Source: Lateolabrax maculatus (taxonomy: Eukaryota; Chordata; Actinopteri; Acropomatiformes; Lateolabracidae). Taken from it: a stretch of 64,000 nucleotides of DNA. Position numbers and translations under genes: made by a program. Below the pieces are notes generated by a model, which was given only the letters and a program-made list of their open reading frames with translations, had not been told where the DNA came from and ran no database searches. The number at the start of each line of letters is the position of its first letter. Positions within the stretch are counted from its first letter, which is position 1. The stretch spans positions 15,236,501-15,300,500 of the forward strand of contig CM062218.1 in the NCBI GenBank assembly GCA_031216445.1. The letters run 5' to 3'. Positions 34,250-46,275 of this stretch are shown here, in pieces.

Positions 34250-37200
34250 ATGACGTCGCCGTCGCCCACTCACAGTGACAGCAGCGGCTCTTCTAAGCAT
34301 GACAGTAACCAGGTATTTGTGCGTGCGGTACGTTAATGGACAGCTTGTGAGTTTTTGCAATGTGAACAAAAAGTGCTTAAAGCCACTTTTAGCATTTTAG
34401 CATTTGTTTTTCTTAACTTCCATTAATATCGGTTGACGTCAGATTTTCTGAATTTAAATGCACCATGGTATCCCTACAGCTGTGAATCAGGTCAAATATT
34501 ATTATTGTGTGTGTGCATGTGTGTATGTGTATATTGTCTAGATCTAGATTTAAGTGGTTTTTTTACAATATTGCAGTCATAGCAGTATTGCACTGAAACT
34601 GTGCCTGTGATGATGATGATATGTGTGCTGTCTACGTGTTTAGATTGTGTTATACCTCTGTTATTTCAAGGGAAAAAAACCCTCATACAGTATTGCTCCT
34701 CTGTCTCCCTTCAGGACAGCTGGGAGATTGTGGAGGGGCTCAGGGGGGTTCCCGCCTGCATGCAGGAGCCTGACAGACAGGAGGGCTTCCTGCTTAAGCG
34801 GAGGAAGTGGCCCATGAAGGGGTGGCATAAGGTTAGCACCTCATCAGCCCTTTTAAAGCCCGAGACAGCAGCAAGACCTAATTTCACTCTGAACTTGATT
34901 GCCTTTGAACAAAGCAGACTTTTCTTTATTTAAATGTATCTTCTGTACTGTATTCATCACATGTAGCTGTGTTTCTTTAAAGGATAGATGATGTTCTAAA
35001 AGGCCTCATATCCATTTTAGCGTTAGTTTTAATTTCTTACCTGAGGATACCAAATTGAACCAACAATGCTTTCAGTCCTCCCGAACTTCTGAGTTCTGAC
35101 ATGCTATTTTTTAATACCTCAAGCTATTTCCACATTTCCTCCTCCTCACCATTATAGCCCTCTGTATTTCCTTTTTTACATTCTTTTTATTCCCAGCTGA
35201 TTATACTGTAACCCTGACTCATCTTCCTCCCCCTCTTCTCTCTGTGAGTGTGCTCATGCATACCTGGAAAGTTCTGCCTTGCAACATGGCTACCTTATAA
35301 TCGACAAGGAGGTCACGTCAAAGTGCTATATCACTGTATTCCTTTTTTATTGTAAAAGAAGTGAGCAGGGTGTGCTTGTAAGCTGTTGCTCTGTCTTTAC
35401 ATGGACATAAAGCATGCTGCTGATCCCTTATTTCATTGCTGCGGTTGTGAAATTTGAATGGCAGGGTCAAGGAAAAGTGGGGTTATTGGTGCAAAACTGC
35501 ACAATGTCTGCATACTTGTTTTTATTGGTGTTTTTAACTATAACTATATATATATAGTAAATATATATATACATATATTATATATATAGTAAATAAATAT
35601 ATTATATAAAATATTATATAACAAAGAGTGCAATAAACCTATGATTCAACTGAAAATTCAATTCTTGTGAATAATTGATATAATATTATTGATTGAGTTT
35701 GATTTCTTCCCACTTAGAGATACTTTGTGCTGGAGAAAGGCATCCTGAAATATGCAAAGCGTGGAACTGATGTAGGTATTACCTCAAGAGCGCCATCTGT
35801 CTGTCATTCTTGCATTTTAACTCATATAGACACATGTTAACAAAGTGTTTTGTTTCACAGCTGAAGAAGGGAAAGCTCCATGGCTGCATTGACGTTGGCC
35901 TCTCTGTCATGTCAATCAAGAAGAAAGCCATGTGCATCGACCTGGACACAGAGGATAACATCTATCACTTAAAGGTAACTCATGACACTCACATCAACAA
36001 TCTTAATTTTGTTTAATTTAATATGAGTCAGTGCCATCGTTCAGAGATATACATGAACGCAAATGCATCATTATCTACGCACTTTCTCTGATTTACTCCA
36101 AAGACATCAGCAGCAGCTTTCTCCAACTTACTGCTCCTAATTTGACTCTGTGCCACCCAGGTGAAGTCGGTTGAGCTGTTTGAGGAGTGGGTGTCAAAGA
36201 TGCGTCATCACCGTGTGTTTCGGCAGAACGAAATTGCCGTGTATCCCCACGAGAGGCACCTCTTCCACCCCCACGCCTCATCCTCCCCATCCCTCAATGA
36301 CTCCCTCAGAAAAGTAAGTTGATCCAGTGCTCGTTTGTAGGAAACATTTAAAAAGAAAAATCTTTGTTGTTCCCTTTAATGATGCAGTAGGGATTTAGTT
36401 ACTTGAGGTTGCATATGCCTCATCCTGTCTCATCTGTCTCTCCCTCTAAAACAGAGGGCCACTCTTACCAAGCAGACGTCAGTCCAGCAGGCTAAGGTAT
36501 GTTCTTGGCTCCATTCATCGGGGGACATGGACAAGTGCTGCAAAGGTTGGTTGTTGTTTTTTTCTATTTATTTGTCTTCTTTTTTTTTCTTTCATATTTT
36601 ATTTCATCTCTCATCACTGTGCCTGCATGCACCAAATTTTAATCTCATAATAAATCTCTCTTTCACTCAGACTTGGAGGAATGTGAAGCGTACCTGCTTG
36701 AACTCAACCTGCTGCTGAAGAGCATGGAGGTCCTCCACCGCACATACTCAGCCCCAGCCATTAGTGCACTACAAGTAAGCACAGGCACACAGATTACCCT
36801 AGCCAAGATACAAAATATAGTGTTGTTTTTGTCTTTATTAAAGCTATGTGCAGTAATATCCGATGAAAATACATTTGCCAACTTTGTGGGTGTCAGAGGA
36901 AAGTGGCTGATGTTCTGAGGGAGTAAGATGTAAAATAATGATCTTACTCATGAACTGAATGTAATACTGATGATGACATCAGACATTTCTTGGTGATCAG
37001 GTCAATACTGTAAGTAATTTTGTTCACTACTCCCTTAATATCTGTGTTTCTTGTGGTACCACAGGCATCTACGTATGACATCCCCAAAAAAGAGAAGAGG
37101 CCAAGGAGATGGCGATCCAAAAACAATGGCAAAGAAACCAAAGCCACACTACAGGTACATCTGCAGATTTTATTTTTATGCTGATAATCATTGAAAAAAA

Positions 37201-40200
37201 TAGTTAATTCAAGAGTGGGAATGAAGGGAAAATAACTGCTTACAGCTTCACTTATCGCTGTTTCTGTCCACCAGGTCCCAAGCTGTATCTCCTCCCAGTC
37301 CCCCCGTCTCCATGCCTCCAACCCCAATCTCTCCACCACTGAGTCAAATACCCAGGAGGTCTGTCCTGAATCCCCCGACTCACCTACAGATGTGTCCCGT
37401 CTACAGGAGGACTTCTGCAGGCTGGCCAACAACAGTGAGTCCCTGCCTGGGTGTATGCTGGTTAGATAGAAAAAGATGCTTTTTTGTAAGTGTTTGCTTC
37501 TATATGGTAAGACAGTTTCCATGACAACTCTGCACCTGTTGTCTCTCTCTTTTTTTCTGTCTCTGGCATTTGCTTCTCTCTAGTCCAGACCACGCTGAAA
37601 TCAGCCTTTAGTTCCTTAGTAGCAGAAAGAGACAGACTGAGGCACACCATCGACATGCAGGCCCCACAGCCAGCACAGGTCATGGGCTTGAAGGCCGCTT
37701 TTGGCTCAGTGAGTGTCTCAAAAATTATGGTTCTCCATGATTACACCAAAAATGTCCACTACCTGTAACCACAGGTCCAGTTTCATTCAACTGATTTATT
37801 CTTATCTTATCATCAGGATTGTCCTGATGGTCCCCACTCCTTGGTCCACCAGGTGTCTAATGAGAGCAAAGCATCTATCCCAGAGTCGATATCTGAGTTT
37901 TTTGATGCTCAGGAGTACCTCCTCTCCTCTTCTTCCTCTGAGAATGAGGTGAGACACTATCTACTACATTATCCCCTTCCTCATCTTTATGTTTAAAGCC
38001 AAATGCATTGGTTTATTAATTGACTAATTGTTTTTTCTATAAAATGTCAGAAATTGGGAAAATTGTCAGTCCAAATCTCAAAGATATACAAATTAAAAGG
38101 ATCTCTCACAGAAGTTGGAACCAGTAAATGTTTGGAATTTTTGCTTTATAAATGACTTAAATAAAGTCATTGACTTAATTAAATTAAAAAACAATTATCA
38201 ACATTACTGACGATAATCAATTAATTGTCTATTTGTTTGAAGACTACAGTGCTCAGACAAGTCAAGTCTTACCAAGGGTTGGTTGTGCAAGAAAAGTAAT
38301 CTGTTTTATTACTCCTAGAAGTGGATGTAGCCCCAACACAGCAGGTTTTAACAAAACTAATGCTTGCAACCACTGTAACATACTGCACACTGGGTACATT
38401 TTCTATTTTTTCTATTCTGATGACCGAAGACTTCTACGTTTGTGTGTTTTTTGTCCTTTGATTCTATGTTCTGGTCGCTCGCTGACCTTTAAACATTGAT
38501 TTTCTGTCTCCAGGTGTCCGATGATGACTCGTACATCAGTGATGTCAGTGACAGCGTCTCCATGGATACCTACAGCAACGAGGGAGGCAGTGAGAGACAC
38601 AACTCCGGTATATGATACAGTAACAAGTTGTTGGTCTGTGTATGTATGTGTGTGTGTGTGAGTACATATCAACTCCCTGAACAGAGAGAAAGACAGAGAC
38701 GGTGCAAAGAGACCTTATTCTGTCAAAAAGAGGCAGGACTTGTCTATCTTAGTGCACTTGAGTCTGACTGTGACTAAGCCTCTGTGTGCTTCTGTGTATT
38801 TTCAGAGAGTGTTAGCATCAAATAAATTATAAATGTCTGGAATCATAGAAATTACTCACTTACTTAGAAATGTGTTTGAACATGACCACCGCCAACCTCC
38901 AGTCGCGTTTACAAACTCAGTACGATGTTTCATCATTCAGTATTTGACAAAGCATCTGTTAGTAGGCATCATTAATTCACTGCTGCAGATGGTGTTAGCT
39001 TTATATTTTCACTGCATAAACCTTTGCCTTTAGGTAGGCCAAGACATGAAAATAGCGAAAATATAATATATAATATATAATATAATAGCGAAATAGAAAT
39101 GCTGGGGTTTTATCTGTATTCATCTGTTTTAGATAATATGATTAGAGCTTGTACAAAATTATTGGATGTTTATTAATCCTCAGAATTTGTCTTGTGACTA
39201 TGTGTTAAATGGGGTTTTGAAGGCTTATGCCAGTATGATGAATCTTTTTGGATTGAACATTTGTGTCAATTTTTAGTTTTTTTATATTTCAATTCAACCA
39301 TTTTAAATTCGCAAAAACACAGCATCCAGTCAAGCAGTTTCACAGTTTCTCCTAGACTTTCCTGATTTGCTGCCCGGAAAAGCTTATCAAACAGCATTTA
39401 AACCATGATGTAACATCATAAACAGTTGTGCTACAGCTTGTTCACGTTGGGATAAACAAGTTTCAGTGCTGGCTTTAGAGCCACCTCTGAAGCTACAACA
39501 CATCCTCATCTCCATCAAATCAGCTTTGAACATCAGAGATTTTACGACATCTGATTTTAGACGATATGCACAAGCAACCACCTCTCTCACACATGCTGTC
39601 TCACTTGTCACTATTCTTTAAAATATCCTCTTATCTCACCACTCTTCTCTCCACATTACTCCCCTCTAGTTAGCAGCGTGGTGACCCTGGCTCGTCGGCG
39701 CTCCACGCTGCCCTCTACCAGTCCCACCAGCACCGTGAGCCTGTGGAACATCCTGAGGAACAACATTGGTAAGGACCTGTCCAAAGTGGCCATGCCAGTA
39801 CAGCTCAATGAGCCACTCAACACCCTGCAGAGGCTGTGTGAGGAGCTGGAGTACAGTGATCTGCTGGACACCGCCAACCAGACCCATGACCCTTACCAGC
39901 GCATGGTGAGAGGAAAGAAAACACACTTCATAATATTGTATTCACAAACCTGCAGGAGCTAGGTGCACATGCACAAAATAGTCACACATCAGCACTGGCA
40001 CTTTCACTTGCTGTCTAATAAGAAAAAGACAGTTAGAAAGTTAGGTGCTTCACTAAAGAGCGCATCAAAAGATGGACATCAAAGTAGCTATAGCAACATA
40101 TACACACACACTGTGTATGTAAACAAACATGCCAGTACTTCATACTTCAAGTACACATTTGATGTGACTGATGTTATTCATACTATCTGATTTTCTGTAC

Positions 40201-42732
40201 AGGTGTATGTTGCTACATTTGCGATAACTGCATATGCATCCAGCTACCATCGAGCAGGAAGTAAACCCTTCAACCCTGTCCTAGGAGAGACGTATGAGTG
40301 TGACAGACCGGATAAAAGCTTCAGGTTTATAGCCGAACAGGTAAATGTCACATGGTTTAAAACACACACGTGATTCAATGCATGGGAATACACTCCCTTC
40401 ACAGGATAGACTACTTTTCAGTGTACCTCACAAGAACTTTGAACAATATTTTGAATGTGATACGTAAATTGATTGAAATCATGTTTCAGGCAGATTTTCT
40501 TGCAAATTAAATCTGTTGCATATAGCATCTCTATGTAATGAAGTTAAATGTGTTATATTTAGTATTTATCATATGTGTCAACATATACTCTAGTTATCAA
40601 TGAAAGTGCAATGGAAGAACAGTGTCCTCTTTCTATTTAATGCTTTAAAGCAATTCACCAGAATCCAATCTAGTAGCAAACAATGTAAAGCAGTGAAGTC
40701 GTACACTGACCTGCCATTCTTATCTCTGGTGATCTTCCTTGTTTACAGTGATTATATTGATCTCTCAAAATAAATGTAGTAATGTTTTATAGCTGGCAAA
40801 CACATCCCCTTTCTCACCTTTTGTTTTTGACTGATTCATGATACAACTTCCTGAGCCACAGTGTCAACTGTGGTAAAGCGTTTGATGAAGTGCCTTTATT
40901 TCATCCTGTATGTCTCTTCTGTCTCTCCTTTTCCCAGGTGAGTCATCACCCGCCTGTGTCAGCATGTCACTCTGATTCAAGGAACTTCACCTTTTGGCAA
41001 GGTGAGTAGGATAAAGCGTCTTTGGAATAAACGTCCCATTCCCGCTTCTGTTTCTCTGGGCTTATTTGTAGATTGTATCACTGGCGCCACACCTTGGTGT
41101 CTGAGTATTTGTTACATGCTGTAGGTTATATTTACGGTAAAATCTGGTGTTGTGTGGAAGATTAAGTAACCTTATTTAATCTCTTGTGGCCTTGGTGTTC
41201 ACTCTGTAACTTTCCATCACATGATGATTACGTGCTTGATAACTACATACTATAAAAAATTACTGTGCCGATTCTATTAATGTGACCTCATTTGTAAACT
41301 CTGACACATTAAACTGTGGTTTGTTGTTCAAAAACAACTGAACAGTCAAAGTGACTGCTGCCTGTTGCCTTGTTTGCATTTCCCTCTGTGCACATGAATA
41401 TAGCAGCTGATTTCTTAAAAGACGAAATGAAGCCTTGAAGATTTAAATGATTTAATATGGCAATTGTCAAGCACTCACCTGTTATTTTGTGATCTGTTTC
41501 TTTTAGATGTCCGATGGAAAAATAAATTCTGGGGCAAATCCATGGAAATTGTTCCCATGGGAACCACCCATGTCACACTACCTGCGTAAGTCCTTTACTC
41601 CTTTACTTATTCTGTGTGGGTGTATGTTTTCATGTGCACGAGTGTTTACACTCTTGTATGTCTTGTCTAATAAGAGTGTCCATGTCATTGGGCATAGTAT
41701 AGGCTGTAAGTGTAAGTACTAGGAATGAAACGGCATGCATTTTTTGACGTGTGTGATTTCTCCAGGTTTGGGGACCACTACGAATGGAACAAAGTGACGT
41801 CTTGCATCCATAACATCCTGAGTGGCCAGCGCTGGATTGAACACTATGGAGAGATGGCCATCAAAAATATCAACAGTGACGCCTGCCAGTGTAAAATCAC
41901 TTTTGTCAAGGTTAGGAAACGCAGATATTTAAATCACTGTCTTGGTTGTGAATGTTTGTGCTCCAACTGTGAATGATAGACACAGATCTCTAGTCCACAG
42001 TTGATTTTGAGGGGAAAGAAGTTTGGTAAAATGTGCTTTTCATGTGACTTACTGGTTTCTTGTGGGGTTCCATTGAGAAAAACTGTACCTAATTGTACTT
42101 AACAAATGTTTATTGATGTTTCTCCCCTGTTAGTTTATGTTAATTTGTCTCGTTCACATGAACCTCTGTCAGCAACTTGTGATCAGTATGGTTGGCTGGC
42201 ATGTAGCACCAGATTTTAACAGTTTTATTTTATCCAGTGATTCCTACTCACACAGACATGCTTACTTTCAGTATGTTGTATGATCAACAATATCAAGGCA
42301 AACAGCACCATCTTCTGGACAAAGATAGGAACTGAATTTTCAAACCATGAACATGAAAATTGGGCAGTATGAATCCAATCCTGTTCATTGCTGACATTAA
42401 TCATACAGTATTTATTACGTAAGTGTTAAATGAGATACTTAGGATGTCTGCTTATATTTGAATGTATTAAATACATTTATTGTTTGTTTAGGCAAAATCA
42501 TGGAGCTCCACAGTCAATGAGATAGAGGGCGTAGTTACAGATTCAAATGGAAAAGTTGTTCACTCTATTTTTGGAAAGTGGCACGACTCCGTTTTTCAAG
42601 GAGACCCACCTTCTGCCACGTGTATCTGGAGAGCAAGTGAGTGATTTGTCCCAAGAAACATCAGATATAAACATTTTACACCAGGAAACTTCAATCAAAG
42701 AAACAGACTGAGCTTGACATGACAGCTTTTCA

Positions 42733-42776
<44 letters not shown>

Positions 42777-44760
42777 TAGACCCCATGCCAGTGGACCAAG
42801 AGCAGTACTATGGCTTCACCCAGTTTGCCGTGGAGTTAAATGAGCTGGACTCCACCCTGAGACCTCTGCTGCCTCCCACAGATACACGCTTCAGGCCGGA
42901 CCAGAGGTCGGCACTCTTTTTCTGTCTGTAATGTTGATTAGTATGAGTCCGTCCACAGACATCATCATTACCCATTTTACAAACTTCCTACTTTATTACT
43001 TTCATTGCTGTTTAACCATACATTCTGGTCTAATGGCCCAGATAGATGCATCTACAGTCTAAATGGATTTAAAGCTGCCGAATCAGACCATTTGGCCCAA
43101 AACATGATTTTGTGGGCCAAGTCTGATCGAGCCCATGTGATATGAAGCAGTAAATGTCTGAAATATTAACATAACCATGGCAACAGACTATGGTAATTTA
43201 AATCCAGGGAAATTAAGTCACAAGAAATTTGTGTCCACTTGTATAGAGATTTTATTTTAGTGAAATGTTGAACCCCTTTGTTCAACAAATAAGCTCTTAC
43301 ATGTATTATTGAATAAAATACAGTCATGAAAGACTACTAAATGACAACGTGCCTAAATTAAGTTAGAATACCCAATTTAGAAAGAAAAGTATGAGAACAT
43401 TCTCATAGAAAATACTACAGCAACATTATTCTTCATGTCACTAGAAAATGTTTTTACAATGTAAATGCTATATGCCTTTTTCACAGAAGGCATTTTGACA
43501 TGTATGACTGTAGGATAACCACAGGTGTGATTATTAAAATGAACGATGGCTGGATTCCATTTAGCTGCTTTGGTTTCAGGGTCCTTGTATTGTGCATGCT
43601 GGCCCGCTGTCGTGTCTGACTGGGAGACTTGAAAAGAACGGAGCCATTTAGGGCGTTTCCACCGCAGGAACTTTGCCAGGGAATCATTTGAAGAACTAAG
43701 GAACTAAATCTGCGTTTTAAACCAGAGTAAATAGGCTAAATCTAGTTCCTGTAGGATTCATTGCATCTAACTCATATGTATGATATAAGGTGGAGTGTTA
43801 TCTCTGATGCCCAATTATACTAAAGTATTAAGTAGGAACATTAAGTATCTATACTGAGACAGGAACATGAAGTCAGCGGTTACTACAGCTAACTTCTGCC
43901 CAGAGAGAGGGAAAGCCAAAGATTCCCTTTTTTGTGGAGAAGTGGGATGAATGGTGGTGGGATGAATGGTGGTTTTTCTACCGTTTTCTATCCTGACTCA
44001 CGGTCTTTGTCTTCTCTGTCCAGGCTGTTGGAGGAAGGGAACACAGAAGGAGCCGAGGAGCAGAAACAGAGGATAGAGCAGCTCCAGAGGGAGAGGAGGA
44101 AAGTGCTGCAGGACAACAACATGACACACCAGCCACGCTTTTTCAAGTACGCTGCTCTTTTCTTATTTGTGTGCGTGTGTCTTTGTGTGCAATCAGACAC
44201 AGTGTTTGCATGTGTTTTTCCATGTGATTGACCTGTCGCGTATGATTAAAGATCACCTCCATAGCAGCCTCTAGGTCTCATGTGTCTCTGTCACTGTCAC
44301 AGTCTGCAGACTTGTGATAAACAAACTAGGTTGTTGAGATATATGTGGGCTCATCATGACAAAAAAAAAAACTAATTCTTGTTTGTTATCTCATTGTCAA
44401 TTACATCACATCCATTGCAAGAGTAATATTATGTGACTTGACAAATAACTGTGACTCAGATGCTCAACTAATCATTAACTTTTAGTTACACCCAGAAAAT
44501 TTAATTAAGAGACTTTTTTAGCTTAATGAAAAAATAAATTCTTCTGCACAAAGTTCAGAAACTTTGATTGAACTTTGAACTTAATATTGTTGGAAAATGA
44601 TTTTGTAATTTAATATGCTGAATATGCTCATTACAACAGATTTCATTTGTGTTGTGTCCGTAGGAAGTCTAACAATGACACGTGGGTGAGCAACAACACA
44701 TACTGGGAGCTGCGCAGAGACCCTGGCTTCAGTAAAATGGACTTCCCTGTGTTGTGGTGA
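34250..44760 (+). CDS. osbpl3: OSBPL3 (ORP3), oxysterol-binding protein-related protein 3, spliced
   Basis: Lipid-transfer protein working at ER-plasma membrane contacts. Coding exons: 34250-34312, 34715-34831, 35718-35771, 35861-35974, 36161-36313, 36455-36545, 36671-36774, 37065-37154, 37275-37434, 37584-37708, 37817-37948, 38514-38607, 39670-39905, 40203-40340, 40938-41001, 41507-41585, 41766-41910, 42492-42636, 42780-42906, 44024-44146, 44664-44760. They join in frame to 816 aa (human ORP3 is 887). A PH domain covers about 44-138. A canonical FFAT motif EFFDAQE sits at 384-390, followed by an acidic Ser-rich stretch, and would bind VAP proteins on the ER. The sterol/PI4P-binding ORD starts near 450, with the family fingerprint EQVSHHPP at 556-563. 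A charged coiled segment lies near the C-terminus, which ends in FSKMDFPVLW. The ORD resembles ORP3 more than ORP6 or ORP7, and gsdme nearby agrees with that. Exon 36455-36545 could instead end at 36496 (a gtatgt donor), but the longer form matches the family. Confidence 0.94.
35541..35620. repeat. AT-rich simple repeat
   Basis: Imperfect (TA)n and related runs lie in the intron before the third coding exon of osbpl3. Confidence 0.85.
38006..38240. repeat. dispersed TAATCGAT-type repeat (family 2 copy)
   Basis: It contains 'attaattgactaattgttt', 'ctataaaatgtcagaaa', 'agttggaaccag' and 'gataatcaattaattg' blocks in the order typical of a repeat very common in teleosts. Related copies are seen at about 3255-3570, 26535-26715, 29035-29285 and 29708-29890. 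It lies in an osbpl3 intron. Confidence 0.6.
42735..42772. repeat. (TG)19 microsatellite abutting an osbpl3 3' splice site
   Basis: Nineteen perfect TG units end six bases before the acceptor AG at 42778-42779 of the exon 42780-42906. The usual pyrimidine tract is therefore replaced by TG repeats followed only by 'tttgtag'. See the findings. Confidence 0.95.
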
Positions 44761-46275
44761 CCTCTGGTTTCATCAGACCTCTCCACTACAATTGATTTTA
44801 CAGAGGGAAGTGTAAAACAGAACTGAGACAAGCCTCCAAGTGTCCTGACCTGGTTAACATGAATTGCGTCATGTCATGGTAACCCAAACTGATATGGACT
44901 TCCTGCTTCCTCTTTCAGGACTGAGCGGAGCCTGTAGAACTTGTTGCTTATTACATTTCTCCTTTAAGGGTACTTTATCTCCTCTCATTATCATAACTGT
45001 AATTTACACAGTGTCGGTGTAGACTGTAGATTCATATCATGTTGTTCTGTTGCATCTCAGCATTTACCAAAGTGCCTTTTATTGCAGTGCCTCACTCAAT
45101 CAACTGCTGTAGCAGTTATGCAAAAATACTTTTATTCAGAGACTTTAAAAACTTGTTTGGATGGTGTATGTATGATATGTGGACCACTGGAGAGAAAAGG
45201 ATCAGGGTTGGAAATTAATTTTATTCAAAAGGTCAAAAAACCTGCTCAAGTATTCCTCCATCCTTTCAGCATCATGACCCAATGATTCTTTTCATTACTT
45301 AAAATAGTGGCTGATCAGAGGTTGTAATTATAAAAGAAGGACTTCAACCTTTTTTGCTGCCTTGATCTAATCAGTCATGACTGTCATAGGACTGTGGATA
45401 ATGTTTATCAGTGAGGAAAACAGCAATAATACTCCATGTTCAAAGAAGATAATAAACTACAATGGATGGACAAGTTATGTTGTGTCACGCTTTGTTTTTG
45501 TAAGTGTAAGGGATAAGCCACAATTTTTTTGCTGGTTTCGCTCACTGCCACAAATAACTAAATCTTTCCCAATGTAGCAGTGATCAAAAAGTGTAGATTG
45601 TTTGAGATAATTATAAGTGAAAGATACTGTAACATTAATAGCATTAGTAAATGTGATTAAAGTAAAAGCAACACAGAAAACCAGTAAAGCAACAGAAAAA
45701 GATTATATTACCTTAATAAATGATTAAGTAATAACAAATACATAAACCAAATATTTTTGTCATTATTATATTTATTATATTATTTACATATTATTTACAT
45801 ATTTGAGGTAAATTGTTCAGTTCATGATTAGGGTATTTACTATAGAATAAATTAGAATAACAAACAACAACATTTCCATTCATCCATCCATCAATCATCT
45901 ATACCCGCTTATCTTTTCCAGGGTTGCAGAGGGGCTGGATCTTAACCCAGCTAACTTTAAGCCCTGTGATAGACTGGCGACTACTGCAAGAATTACTTGG
46001 AAAAGTCGCTCGTCTATAACACACTGACACATAGAGACGGGCAGCCATTCGCACACATTCACACTTAATGGGCAATTTAGAGTTTCCAATTAACATAACC
46101 ATGTCTTTGGTAGTGTTGGGGGAAACCGGAGGACATGGGCATGGCATGGGGAGAACATAGAAACTCCACACAGAAAGGCACAGGTCCTTGCCAGAACTTT
46201 CTTCCTGTGGTGACAGGGCTAATCACTGCACCACCATGCCAACCTAAATTTTACGTATTTCCATAACTTCTGCTT
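44761..46275. other. convergent 3' ends of osbpl3 and the TOGARAM-like gene
   Basis: This is the 3' UTR of osbpl3, with a candidate AATAAA at 45451-45456, then a dispersed repeat (about 45876-46243) that reaches to within some 30 bp of the stop of the opposite gene. No additional coding exon is seen. Confidence 0.55.
45876..46243 (+). repeat. teleost dispersed repeat with 'ccatccatcc' start
   Basis: It starts with CCATCCATCC-like units, runs through 'tatacccgctt', 'gacacatagagac', 'gggcaatttagagt', 'ggggagaacatagaaactcc' and 'acacagaaagg' blocks and ends near 'caccaccatgcc'. This order belongs to one of the most abundant repeats in fish genomes, probably the 3' part of a non-LTR element. It is recognised by memory of the family only. 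Confidence 0.7.
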
